Part shown: positions 1 to 7,714 of the stretch, one piece after another
Position numbering within the stretch: the first letter of the stretch is position 1
Layout of the letters: every line of letters starts with the position of its first letter
Assembly (NCBI RefSeq): GCF_017848315.1
Contig: NZ_JAFKEC010000001.1
Location: forward strand, 1-64,000
DNA length: 64,000 bases
Reading direction: 5' to 3'
DNA from: Pseudomonas palmensis
GTDB taxonomy: Bacteria > Pseudomonadota > Gammaproteobacteria > Pseudomonadales > Pseudomonadaceae
Made by a program: the position numbers and the translations under genes
The notes under the pieces: generated by a model
Databases searched by the model: none
Seen by the model: only the letters and a program-made list of their open reading frames with translations
What the model was told of the DNA's origin: nothing

Positions 1-313
1 GCCCGCCCAGCAGCGGCACCACGGCGCTGCCGTCTTCGGCCACGGCCAGTACCGGCGGTTCGGCGCCCTTCTCCAGCAGCACGCTGGCCAGGCTGCGAAT
101 CACGATGCCGGCGGCGCACAGGGCAATGATCGGGGTGTCCTGCTGGTACAGCTGGCGCAGGGTGGCGCCGAAGTCCTGGTAGCTGCGGTCCGTGCCCTCG
201 ACCCGCCCGGCCAGGCCGTGGATCAATGCATCGGGGTACAGCTGCTGGAGCCTGCGGGCAGTGGCCAGGCTGCCCTTGCCCAGAATCACGATGGCCGGTG
301 CGTGAGATGTCAT
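1..313 (-). CDS. cobJ: Precorrin-3B C17-methyltransferase CobJ (N-terminal part only)
   Basis: The gene starts at ATG 313 and runs off the left edge, so about 104 residues are visible. The protein begins [20 protein letters not shown] and contains ALCAAGIVIRSLASVL, which looks like the CbiG/CobE-type domain that Pseudomonas CobJ carries in front of its methyltransferase domain. CobJ methylates C17 and drives ring contraction in aerobic B12 synthesis. The start codon overlaps the cobI stop in a TGATG arrangement, so it is translationally coupled as the last visible gene of cobG-cobH-cobI-cobJ. The methyltransferase domain itself lies outside the window, so the name depends on position and the N-terminal domain. 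Confidence 0.8.
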   Translation of the reverse strand, partial: MTSHAPAIVILGKGSLATARRLQQLYPDALIHGLAGRVEGTDRSYQDFGATLRQLYQQDTPIIALCAAGIVIRSLASVLLEKGAEPPVLAVAEDGSAVVPLLGG

Positions 314-1047
314 CACCCTTGCCACCGTTCACCCGGCACGATGATCAGCGAGAAGTATGGCGAGGACTGCGGGTCGACTGCATCCAGCGCCACGATCTTC
401 TGGTTGGCCATGGTCGCGCGCTCCACGTACAGCGCTCGCTCGGCCAGGCCCAGTTCGGCCAGCACCTGGCGCACCTTGGGGAAATTGCGCCCCAGCTTCA
501 TGATCACCGCCGCGTCGGCATCGGCCAGGCGGCGCTTGAGCTCGTCGGCCGGCAGCACGCCCGACAGCACCGACAGGCTCTGGTTGCGGTACACCAGTGG
601 CGCGCCGAGTACCGAGGCGCCCCCGAGCATCGAGCACACGCCGGGGATCACCTGGGCCTCGTAGCGCTCGGCCAGGCGGTCGTGCAGGTACATGTAGGAG
701 CCATAGAAGAACGGGTCGCCTTCGCAGATCACCGCCACGTCGCGGCCGGCATCCAGGTGCGCGGCCACTTCCAGGCTGGCGCCGTCGTAGAAGTCGCTGA
801 TCACCTGCTCATACGACAGCGGCGCCGGCAGTGCCTCGGTGGTCACCGGGTACACCAGCGGCAGCAATGTCTGCGCCTGCTGCAGGTGCGCCTCGATGAT
901 GCCGAAGGCATTGCCGCGCTTGCCCTTGGCCACGAAATACGCCACCACTGGCGCCTCGCGCAGCAGGCGCAGCGCCTTGACCGTGATCAGTTCGGGGTCG
1001 CCGGGGCCCACGCCCAGGCCAAGCAGTCGTCCGCGTGGCTGCATCAT
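313..1047 (-). CDS. cobI: Precorrin-2 C20-methyltransferase CobI
   Basis: This 244-residue cytoplasmic SAM-dependent methyltransferase acts on precorrin-2 at C20, early in corrin-ring synthesis. The N-terminus has the tetrapyrrole-methylase signature [13 protein letters not shown], and the middle has [14 protein letters not shown], the usual substrate-loop motif of the family. The length fits CobI/CbiL. The start is the ATG at 1047 (MMQPRGRLL); the open frame extends further upstream, but that part overlaps cobH and looks non-native. Its start overlaps the cobH stop by 4 bp, and its stop overlaps cobJ, consistent with one operon. Confidence 0.93.
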   Translation of the reverse strand: MMQPRGRLLGLGVGPGDPELITVKALRLLREAPVVAYFVAKGKRGNAFGIIEAHLQQAQTLLPLVYPVTTEALPAPLSYEQVISDFYDGASLEVAAHLDAGRDVAVICEGDPFFYGSYMYLHDRLAERYEAQVIPGVCSMLGGASVLGAPLVYRNQSLSVLSGVLPADELKRRLADADAAVIMKLGRNFPKVRQVLAELGLAERALYVERATMANQKIVALDAVDPQSSPYFSLIIVPGERWQG

Positions 1048-1670
1048 TCGACCTCCGTGGCCAGGGCATTGACTGCCGCTGCTGCCATCGCGCTGCCGCC
1101 CAGGCGGCCCTCGACGATCACGAACGGCACGCCACGGCTGTCGGCCGCGAGCATCGCCTTGGACTCGGCCGCGCCGACGAAACCGACCGGGAAACCGAGG
1201 ATCAGCGCAGGCTTCGGCGCCCCTGCATCGATCATCTCGAGCAGGTAGAACAATGCGGTCGGCGCATTGCCGATCACCACCACGCTGCCTTCCAGGTGCG
1301 GGCGCCACAGCTCCAGGGCCACCGCCGAGCGGGTGTTGCCCAGCTCCTTGGCCAGGCCCGGCACGCTGTCGTCGCGCAGGGTGCAGATCACCTCGTTGTT
1401 GGCCGGCAGGCGTGCACGGGTGATGCCTTCGGCGACCATGCGCGCATCGCACAGGATCGGCGCACCGTTGGCCAGCGCCTCGCGCCCGGCCTTGCCGGCG
1501 CCTTCGCTGAAGCGCAGCTTGTCGACCACCTCGACCATGCCGCAGGCATGGATGACCCGCACCGCGAGTTTTTCCAGGTCGGCCGGGATCCGCTCCAGGC
1601 GAGCCTCCTGGCGAATGATGGCGAAGGAGTTGCGGTAGATCTCCTGGCCGTCGCGGATGTAATCAATCAT
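1044..1670 (-). CDS. cobH: Precorrin-8X methylmutase CobH
   Basis: This 208-residue enzyme moves the C11 methyl group to C12, turning precorrin-8X into hydrogenobyrinate. The stretch [12 protein letters not shown] at about residues 39-50 holds the conserved catalytic histidine (His41 here), and the C-terminal half has the family pattern [21 protein letters not shown] followed by [13 protein letters not shown]. Length is normal for CobH/CbiC. It overlaps the 3' end of cobG by 8 bp and the start of cobI by 4 bp, so it belongs to the leftward cob operon. Confidence 0.95.
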   Translation of the reverse strand: MIDYIRDGQEIYRNSFAIIRQEARLERIPADLEKLAVRVIHACGMVEVVDKLRFSEGAGKAGREALANGAPILCDARMVAEGITRARLPANNEVICTLRDDSVPGLAKELGNTRSAVALELWRPHLEGSVVVIGNAPTALFYLLEMIDAGAPKPALILGFPVGFVGAAESKAMLAADSRGVPFVIVEGRLGGSAMAAAAVNALATEVE

Positions 1671-3005
1671 CGGGGTTGCTCCGTAGGCGGGCGTCGAGTT
1701 GCGCGCCCGCTTCTTTCAATGTCAGGTTGCGCCCGCCAGGGGCGCCCAGGCCCGGCTGCGCCGGGTCGTGAAAATACAGGTCGTAATGCCCGGGCCCGAC
1801 CGCCAGCAGGGTGGCCGGTGCACGGTGGGCCAGCGCGCAGGAACGCGCGCAGCCGCTCAGGTGAATGCCGGCCACCGGGCCCGGCTCGCGCAGCAGCGCC
1901 GCCAGCTGCACGGCGTCGGCCTTGGTGTCGGCCAGGGCCTTGGCGCAGCCGGCCGAACCGGTGCAGGCCACCATGCGCGCCAGCGGCTGCGCCGGGTCGC
2001 ACAGCAAGCCCAGCGCTGCCAGCCCGGCCAGTGCCAGCTCGGCGTCGGTGGCGGCAAGATTGGGCAGCAGCAGGCTTTGCCAGGGCGTCATGCGCAGGCT
2101 GGCGTCGCCCAGGCTGCTGGCCAGGTGCGCGGCGCCACGCAACTGCGCGGCGCTCAGGCGCCCAGCGGTGCGGCGGCGCCCACCGCGACCCTGCCCGTCT
2201 GGCGCTGTGGGTAGACACCCAGATGGCGGGCCTGGTCACGTCGCGGCCGGCGCCAGCCCAGCACCGCGTGGTCGCGGCGCAGCGCCACGCCAATGCCCTG
2301 CACGAACGCCTCGCTGCCGCATTCGGCCAGCAACTGGCGCATGCGCGCCTGCTGCGCAGTGGCCAGGTCGAGAAACCGCTGCAACACCGCCAGCACCAGC
2401 GCGTGCCCAGCGGCCAGCGGCACCGCGCCCAGCGCACCCTCCTCGGCCGGGCAGCCGGCCAGGCCGAAGGCCAGCCACACCTCGCCGTCCAGGCGCAGTG
2501 CCGACAGCCACAGGTCGTGGGGGTGGGTGAGCATGGCCAGGTCTTCGCCAGCGTCCAGTTGCACGGCGAACTTGGCAGACAACTGATGAAAGCGCTCGCA
2601 GGTCTGCAGCGATTCGAGGATCTGCCCCGCCAGCGCCCGGCTGTCGAACAGCATGGCCGGGTCGAGACCGGCCGCCGGGCTGAGCATCAGGTTGCGCACA
2701 TCGTCGCCCGCCGCCTGGCGCGGGCCCAGGCCGGCGTCGAGCAGGCATGCCACCAGCCCGGCGTGGTCGGCACCGATGCCGCGAATCTGCAGGTTGCTGC
2801 GGTTGGTTACCTCGATCACGCCGCCGGCAAAGCGCTCGGCGGCGTCGGCCACTGCGTGTGCCTGGGCCGCGCTCAGGGTGCCGGCGTCGAGCTTGATGCG
2901 TGAAATGCCGCCGTCCAGCGCCTGCACGATACGCCACAACCCCGGGCAGGCCGAGGGGCGAAGAGCTGGAGTGGGCAGGGGTTGCGGCAAGGGATCACCC
3001 GGCAA
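1663..3005 (-). pseudogene. cobG: Precorrin-3B synthase CobG, interrupted by a one-base frameshift
   Basis: CobG is the iron-sulfur monooxygenase that converts precorrin-3A to precorrin-3B in the aerobic pathway. Two adjacent leftward frames together make one normal-length protein of about 447 residues. The upstream part (3005-2154) has the nitrite/sulfite-reductase-like N-terminal half (ALRPSACPGLWRIV, VTNRSNLQIRGI) and stops after AAAPLGA. The downstream part, down to 1663, continues as LSAAQLRGAAHLASSLG and holds the Fe-S cysteines (CTGSAGCAKALADTKADA and HLSGCARSC). Restoring one C in the GGGCGCC run at about 2156-2162 rejoins the frames as PLGRLSAAQL. As written, the product lacks all Fe-S ligands. 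The apparent start is TTG 3005. It may be a real lesion or a sequencing error. Confidence 0.85.
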
Positions 3006-3106
3006 TCGTCAAAAGGCGCTGGTAGCACAAAGGCGCGGTATTATGCCTGCTTTGTCCGTCGGCAGGCTAAGCCAGCCGGTCGGATAGGCAAGCGAAGAGG
3101 AACGGC
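3006..3106. promoter_or_regulatory. Divergent cobG / cobL intergenic region
   Basis: This 101-bp gap must hold the promoters of both cob operons. The sequence TATTAT at 3039-3044 could be a -10 box for cobL, but I see no good -35 partner. A GAGGA ribosome-binding site lies 7-12 bases before the cobL ATG. The gap is too short for a full cobalamin riboswitch, and no B12-box-like sequence is apparent. Confidence 0.3.
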
Positions 3107-4318
3107 ATGGCGCCCTGGTTGACGGTAGTAGGTATTGGCGAAGACGGCTTCACGGGCCTGGGCAAACAGGCTCGGCATGCCCTGCTGCGAGCCACCAAGG
3201 TGTTCGGCAGCCCGCGCCAGCTGGCCCTGCTGCCCCACTGCTCGCGCGCCGAACGGGTCGCCTGGCCCAGCCCGTTTTCCCTGGCGCCACTGCTGGCCGA
3301 ACGTGGCGAGCCGGTGTGCGTGCTGGCCAGCGGCGACCCGATGCTCTACGGCGTAGGCGCCAGCCTGGCGCGCCAGCTGCCGGCCGAGGCCATGCGGGTG
3401 CTGCCTGCACCGTCTTCCTACTCGCTGGCCGCCGCCCGCCTGGGGTGGCCCCTGCAGGACGTGGTCACGCTGTCGGTGGTAGCGCGCCCGGTCGCCGCCG
3501 TGGCCGCCCACCTGTACAGCGGCCAGCGCCTGCTGGTGCTGAGCAATGACCGCAGCAGCCCCGCCGCCCTGGCCGCCCTGTTGCGCGAGCGCGGCTTCGG
3601 CCCCAGCCACCTGAGCGTGCTGGAGCACCTGGGCGGCGCCGACGAACGGCGCATCGATGCCCGTGCCGATGGCTGGCAGGACGCCGACTTCGCCGACCTC
3701 AACCTGGTGGCCATCGACTGCCGGGCCGGCGCCGATGCACCACGCCTGTCGCCGCTGGCCGGCCTGCCCGATTCGGCCTTCGCGCACGACGGGCAGATCA
3801 CCAAGCGCGACGTGCGCGCCATCACCCTCGCCCGCCTGGCCCCGCAGCCGGGCGAGCTGCTGTGGGACGTGGGCGCCGGCAGCGGCTCGATCGGCATCGA
3901 ATGGATGCGCGCCCACCCCAGCTGCCGGGCGCTGGCCATCGAGGCCGACGCCGGCCGCCAGCAACTGATCGAACACAACCGCGACGCCCTGGGCGTGCCT
4001 GGCCTGCAACTGGTGCGCGGGCGCGCCCCGCAGGCGTTGCAGGGCCTGGAGCGGCCCCACGCGATCTTCATCGGTGGCGGCGTGACCCGCGAGGGCGTGC
4101 TGGACGAATGCTGGGCGCACCTGCGCCCCGGTGGCCGGCTGGTGGCCAATGCCGTGACCCTGCAGAGCGAGACCCTGCTGATGAGCTGGCGCGAACGTCA
4201 TGGCGGCGAGCTCACCCGTATCCATGTGGCCCAGGCGCAGCCGCTGGGCGAGTTCGACACCTGGCGCCAGGCGCTGCCGATCACCCTGCTTGATGTGGTA
4301 AAGCCCCTCGATGCGTGA
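3107..4318 (+). CDS. cobL: Precorrin-6Y C5,15-methyltransferase (decarboxylating) CobL
   Basis: This 403-residue bifunctional cytoplasmic enzyme methylates C5 and C15 and decarboxylates the C12 acetate of precorrin-6Y. Residues 1-200 form the CbiE-type tetrapyrrole methylase ([27 protein letters not shown]). Residues from about 210 form the CbiT domain with a Rossmann-type SAM site [18 protein letters not shown] and then [16 protein letters not shown]. Length matches fused CobL. The ATG is preceded by GAGGAACGGC. It heads the rightward operon and overlaps cbiD by 8 bp. Confidence 0.95.
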   Translation: MAPWLTVVGIGEDGFTGLGKQARHALLRATKVFGSPRQLALLPHCSRAERVAWPSPFSLAPLLAERGEPVCVLASGDPMLYGVGASLARQLPAEAMRVLPAPSSYSLAAARLGWPLQDVVTLSVVARPVAAVAAHLYSGQRLLVLSNDRSSPAALAALLRERGFGPSHLSVLEHLGGADERRIDARADGWQDADFADLNLVAIDCRAGADAPRLSPLAGLPDSAFAHDGQITKRDVRAITLARLAPQPGELLWDVGAGSGSIGIEWMRAHPSCRALAIEADAGRQQLIEHNRDALGVPGLQLVRGRAPQALQGLERPHAIFIGGGVTREGVLDECWAHLRPGGRLVANAVTLQSETLLMSWRERHGGELTRIHVAQAQPLGEFDTWRQALPITLLDVVKPLDA

Positions 4319-5405
4319 CGAAACCGCAGAACAGCCGGCGCCGCTGCGCAGCGGCCTGACCACGGGCAGTTGCGCCACCGCCACCAGCCTGGCGGCGGCG
4401 CGCCTGCTGTTGAGCGGGCAATGCGACGACGCGGTGCAGATCACCCTGCCCAAGGGCAGACAGGTGCAGATGCGCCTGGAGTTCTGCCGGCTGGCCGGGC
4501 CAGGCGCCGAAGCCGGCACCCTCAAGGATGCCGGCGACGACCCCGACGTGACCCATGGCGCGCTGCTCTACAGCCAGGTGCGGCTGCTGGCCGAGCCGGG
4601 CGTGCGCTTTGTCGCCGGCATCGGCGTGGGCACCGTGACCCGCCCCGGGCTGGTGCTGGGGGTGGGCGAGCCGGCGATCAACCCGGTGCCGCGGCGCATG
4701 ATGACCGAGCACCTGCAGCGTCTGGCCCTGGAGTGCGATTACGCGGGGGGCTTCGAGGTCACCGTGAACGTGCAGGACGGCGACAGCCTGGCCCTCAAGA
4801 CCATGAACCCGCGCCTGGGCATCCTCGGCGGGCTGTCGATTCTGGGCACCAGCGGCATCGTGCGGCCGTTTTCCTGCGCGGCCTACATTGCCTCGATCCA
4901 CCAGGGCATCGACGTGGCCAAGACCAATGGCTATGAACACATTGCCGCGTGTACCGGCAATGCCAGCGAAGACACCATGCGCCGGGTCTACGGCATTCCC
5001 GACATCGCCCTGATCGAGATGGGCGATTTTGTCGGCGCGGTGCTCAAGCACCTGCGCAAGGTGCCGGTTGGCAAGCTGAGCATCTGCGGCGGCTTCGGCA
5101 AGATCAGCAAACTGGCGGCCGGGCACATGGACCTGCACAGCCGGCATTCGAGCATCGACCTGCCGCAACTGGCTGGCTGGGCGGCGGCGGTGGGTGCCGA
5201 CGCCGCGTTGCAGGCGGCGATCATCGGCGCCAACACCAGCCAACAGGCGTTGGCCCTGGCCAGTGCGGCGGGGGTCGGGCTGGGGGATGCGGTGTGCGAG
5301 CACGCGCTGGCTTTCGCCCGCAGCGTGGTGCCGGCGCAGGTACAGGTAGAGGTGTTCGCCATCGACCGCCAGGGCGGCATCGTCGGCCGGGCGGGTGTTC
5401 GATGA
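4311..5405 (+). CDS. cbiD: Cobalt-precorrin-5B C1-methyltransferase-type CbiD
   Basis: This 364-residue protein matches the CbiD family: [19 protein letters not shown] near the N-terminus, then VGTVTRPGL, and [21 protein letters not shown] in the C-terminal half. CbiD methylates C1 of the corrin precursor. The aerobic pathway of Sinorhizobium-type organisms uses CobF for this, so a CbiD among cobG/cobK-type genes is the hybrid arrangement known in Pseudomonas. It overlaps cobL by 8 bp upstream and cobK by 4 bp (ATGA) downstream, so the three genes are coupled. Confidence 0.94.
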   Translation: MRDETAEQPAPLRSGLTTGSCATATSLAAARLLLSGQCDDAVQITLPKGRQVQMRLEFCRLAGPGAEAGTLKDAGDDPDVTHGALLYSQVRLLAEPGVRFVAGIGVGTVTRPGLVLGVGEPAINPVPRRMMTEHLQRLALECDYAGGFEVTVNVQDGDSLALKTMNPRLGILGGLSILGTSGIVRPFSCAAYIASIHQGIDVAKTNGYEHIAACTGNASEDTMRRVYGIPDIALIEMGDFVGAVLKHLRKVPVGKLSICGGFGKISKLAAGHMDLHSRHSSIDLPQLAGWAAAVGADAALQAAIIGANTSQQALALASAAGVGLGDAVCEHALAFARSVVPAQVQVEVFAIDRQGGIVGRAGVR

Positions 5406-6115
5406 GCCGGCGCATCCTGTTGCTGGGCGGCGTGACCGAGGCGCTGTTGATAGCCCGTCAGCTGGGCCCGCAGCACGTCTACAGCCTGGCCGGTATCGGC
5501 CGGGTGCCCAGCGACCTGGCGTGCCAGGTGCGGGTGGGCGGCTATGGTGGGGCCGAGGGCCTGGCCGCTTACCTGCGGGCCGAAGGCATCGGTCTGGTGA
5601 TCGACGCGACCCACCCGTATGCGGCGCAGATCAGCCGCAATGCGGCGCAGGCAGCGCGCCTGGCCGGGGTTGAATGCTGGGCGTTGCGGCGCCCGGCATG
5701 GCAGGCGCAGGCCGGTGACGACTGGCGGGAAGTGGCGGACTGGACGCAGTTGATCGAGGCATTGAAACCGTTTCGCCGGCCCTTGTTCACCCTGGGGCGC
5801 GAGCCGTTGCAGCACCTGCACGAGATACCCGCGCAGCAGTTCTGGACCTTGCGCGCGCTGGAGGCGTGCGAGGGGAATGCGCGATGCGAAGTGATCGGCG
5901 CGCGGGGGCCGTTTCGCCTGGAGGATGAACGGGCGTTGTTCGAGCGTTGCCGGGTGGATGTGCTGATCAGCAAGAACAGTGGCAGCGCCGCGACCGAGCC
6001 CAAGCTCGAAGTGGCGCGCGAGCGGGGTGTGCCGGTACTGATCCTGAAGCGGCCGGCGCTGGCGGGGGTGGATCGGGAGTTCGTGGGCGTCGCCGATGTG
6101 CTGGCGGCGCTTTGA
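5402..6115 (+). CDS. cobK: Precorrin-6A reductase CobK
   Basis: This 237-residue enzyme reduces precorrin-6A to dihydro-precorrin-6 with NADPH. It begins [21 protein letters not shown] (nucleotide-binding loop) and carries [17 protein letters not shown] and [18 protein letters not shown], both strong CobK/CbiJ signatures. The start is the ATG inside the cbiD stop overlap; the open frame extends upstream of it but there is only an out-of-frame shadow of cbiD. It is the last gene of cobL-cbiD-cobK. The following 175 bp have no gene. Confidence 0.94.
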   Translation: MSRRILLLGGVTEALLIARQLGPQHVYSLAGIGRVPSDLACQVRVGGYGGAEGLAAYLRAEGIGLVIDATHPYAAQISRNAAQAARLAGVECWALRRPAWQAQAGDDWREVADWTQLIEALKPFRRPLFTLGREPLQHLHEIPAQQFWTLRALEACEGNARCEVIGARGPFRLEDERALFERCRVDVLISKNSGSAATEPKLEVARERGVPVLILKRPALAGVDREFVGVADVLAAL

Positions 6116-6290
6116 CGGGTGCACACAGCTCCAGAGTCGATCAAAAAAGGCTGACACAAGGTCAGGGGAAGGATAGATGCGCTGTCGACGCAGTTACCCC
6201 ACCTGCGACACTCCATCACACCCCGGCTTTTTTACATATACTTCGACATCTGGCTAAATAGCCCCACTCGATTCCTGACCGGATCTCCCC
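6116..6290 (+). promoter_or_regulatory. Intergenic region before the copper cluster
   Basis: This 175-bp gap separates cobK from the copper genes and is locally AT-rich just before 6240. A small inverted repeat, CTGAC-N5-GTCAG, lies at 6151-6165. I cannot match it confidently to a known copper regulator such as CueR or CopR, and no clear terminator follows cobK. Confidence 0.25.
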
Positions 6291-6677
6291 ATGCCCGCAC
6301 ACCGGCTCGCCTACGCCTGGATCGCCTGCTTCGCAGTGCTGTTCAATCTGCTGGCCATGCCGTTGTCCGCCGCCGCTGCAAAAGCCCAACCCGAACAACT
6401 GCTGTGGGGCACCTTCTGCTCCAGCGGCGTGACCAAGATGATCGCCATCTCGCTGAATGCCCCCGACGGCCAACAGCAGAACGACGACCACTCCACCATG
6501 CAGCACTGCTGGTGCTGCTCCGGCACTGCCCCGCTGCTGGCCCTGCCCGGCCACCCGCCACGGCTGGTGACGTCCGAGCACACCCTCAACACCCCGTCAC
6601 CGCTACTCGCCAGCTACCACCCCACGCCACGCCAGCAATGGCCCGCGCTCAATCCCCGCGCCTCCCCCCAGGCCTGA
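6291..6677 (+). CDS. DUF2946 domain protein, copper-cluster small exported protein
   Basis: This 128-residue protein has an N-terminal hydrophobic segment (about residues 7-30, WIACFAVLFNLLAMPLSAA) that is a signal peptide or anchor. A histidine/cysteine-rich patch follows, HHSTMQHCWCCSG-like (DDHSTMQHCWCCSG), and a single CSSG motif precedes it. The length and Cys-pair pattern fit DUF2946, a family found with copper transporters. Its partner genes are PCuAC, a second DUF2946 and OprC, so a periplasmic copper-handling role is likely. No enzymatic function is evident. Confidence 0.75.
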   Translation: MPAHRLAYAWIACFAVLFNLLAMPLSAAAAKAQPEQLLWGTFCSSGVTKMIAISLNAPDGQQQNDDHSTMQHCWCCSGTAPLLALPGHPPRLVTSEHTLNTPSPLLASYHPTPRQQWPALNPRASPQA

Positions 6678-6724
6678 GTTCACTACGCTACCAGTTGCGA
6701 ACCTGACCCGAACGGAGATTGACC

Positions 6725-7195
6725 ATGCTCAAGAACGCCCTGCTGCTGGCCGCCCTGCTGCTGCCCGCCACCTTTGCCAACGCCCATGAATACACCGTGG
6801 GCGACCTGCATATCGCCCACCCGTGGTCGCAGGAGCTGCCGCCCAACGCCCCCAACGTGGCCGCCTATTTCATCGTGCACAACAACGGCAAGAGCGCCGA
6901 CCGCCTGCTCGGCGTCGACAGCCCGATCACCGACAACGCCGAACTGCACGAGCATGTGCACAAGGACGGCCTGATGAAGATGCAGCAGGTGCAGGGTGTC
7001 GACATCCCCGCCGGCGCCGACCTGGTGTTCGCCCCCGGCGCCTACCACGTGATGCTGATGCAGCCCAAGGACCGCAGCCTGCTCAGCGACGGCAAGCGCT
7101 TCCCGCTGACCCTGCATTTCCAGAAGGCCGGCAACATCACGGTCGAAGTGGCCGTGCAGAAACAGGCCCCCGAGGGCACCGCCCACAGCCATTGA
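6725..7195 (+). CDS. Periplasmic copper chaperone PCuAC
   Basis: This 156-residue protein has a signal peptide (MLKNALLLAALLLPATFANA) and a PCuAC (DUF461) cupredoxin-like fold. The copper-site pattern is visible: ELHEHVHKDGLMKMQQV followed by GAYHVMLM, giving the His...Met...His-x-Met ligand set of the family. PCuAC proteins carry Cu(I) in the periplasm, for example to cytochrome oxidase. A GGAG ribosome-binding site sits 7 bases before ATG 6725, which favours this start over TTG 6719. The C-terminus ends in HSH, another possible metal site. It is the second gene of the copper cluster. Confidence 0.92.
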   Translation: MLKNALLLAALLLPATFANAHEYTVGDLHIAHPWSQELPPNAPNVAAYFIVHNNGKSADRLLGVDSPITDNAELHEHVHKDGLMKMQQVQGVDIPAGADLVFAPGAYHVMLMQPKDRSLLSDGKRFPLTLHFQKAGNITVEVAVQKQAPEGTAHSH

Positions 7196-7215
7196 TTCGC
7201 TGACGGCTGCACGCC

Positions 7216-7632
7216 ATGCGCCTGCCCTGCGGCAGGCTCGCCCGCCCCGCTGACCTCCAACGAGCACGCGGCAGCTGGCTGAGCCTGTTCGCCATGTTGA
7301 TGATCTTCATCGGCCCACTGGTCTCCCAGTCGATGCCGATGGATCACCGTGCCTCCATGCCCGGCATGGACATGGCCATGGACTGCCACTCAGGCAGCCA
7401 CGCCAGCAGCCCGGCCGACAACCCGGCAGCGCTGCACGTCATCTGGGAAAAGTGCGGCTACTGCAGCCTGTTCTTCCACTGCCCGGCGCTGCCGCAGACG
7501 CTCAGCCTGCTCGACACCGAGGCCGTCTCGCCCCACACCACCCTGCGCGCCCAGCCGCGCCAGGGCCATGCGCGCCAGGCCATCTTCCCCGGCGCCCGCA
7601 GCCGCGCGCCACCTGCCCACATCGTCGTCTGA
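7216..7632 (+). CDS. Second DUF2946 domain protein of the copper cluster
   Basis: This 138-residue protein has a hydrophobic segment (about residues 20-38, WLSLFAMLMIFIGPLVSQS), then a Met/His-rich region (MPMDHRASMPGMDMAMDCHSGSH), then EKCGYCSLFFHCP. The three cysteines and the methionine-rich stretch look suited to Cu(I). Family assignment is to DUF2946. It starts 20 bp after the PCuAC stop and ends 82 bp before oprC. The ribosome-binding site of ATG 7216 is weak, so the true start may be further downstream. Confidence 0.72.
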   Translation: MRLPCGRLARPADLQRARGSWLSLFAMLMIFIGPLVSQSMPMDHRASMPGMDMAMDCHSGSHASSPADNPAALHVIWEKCGYCSLFFHCPALPQTLSLLDTEAVSPHTTLRAQPRQGHARQAIFPGARSRAPPAHIVV

Positions 7633-7714
7633 ACCCACTTTGCATGCGCCCCAGGGCCCGGCTTGCTGCCGAGGCTCTTGCGCACCCTCACGACCACACG
7701 ATGTTGGAAATACT

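Noticed and set aside
3006..3106. A cobalamin riboswitch between cobG and cobL
   Set aside because: The gap is 101 bp, too short for the roughly 200-nt element, and no B12-box-like sequence is seen.
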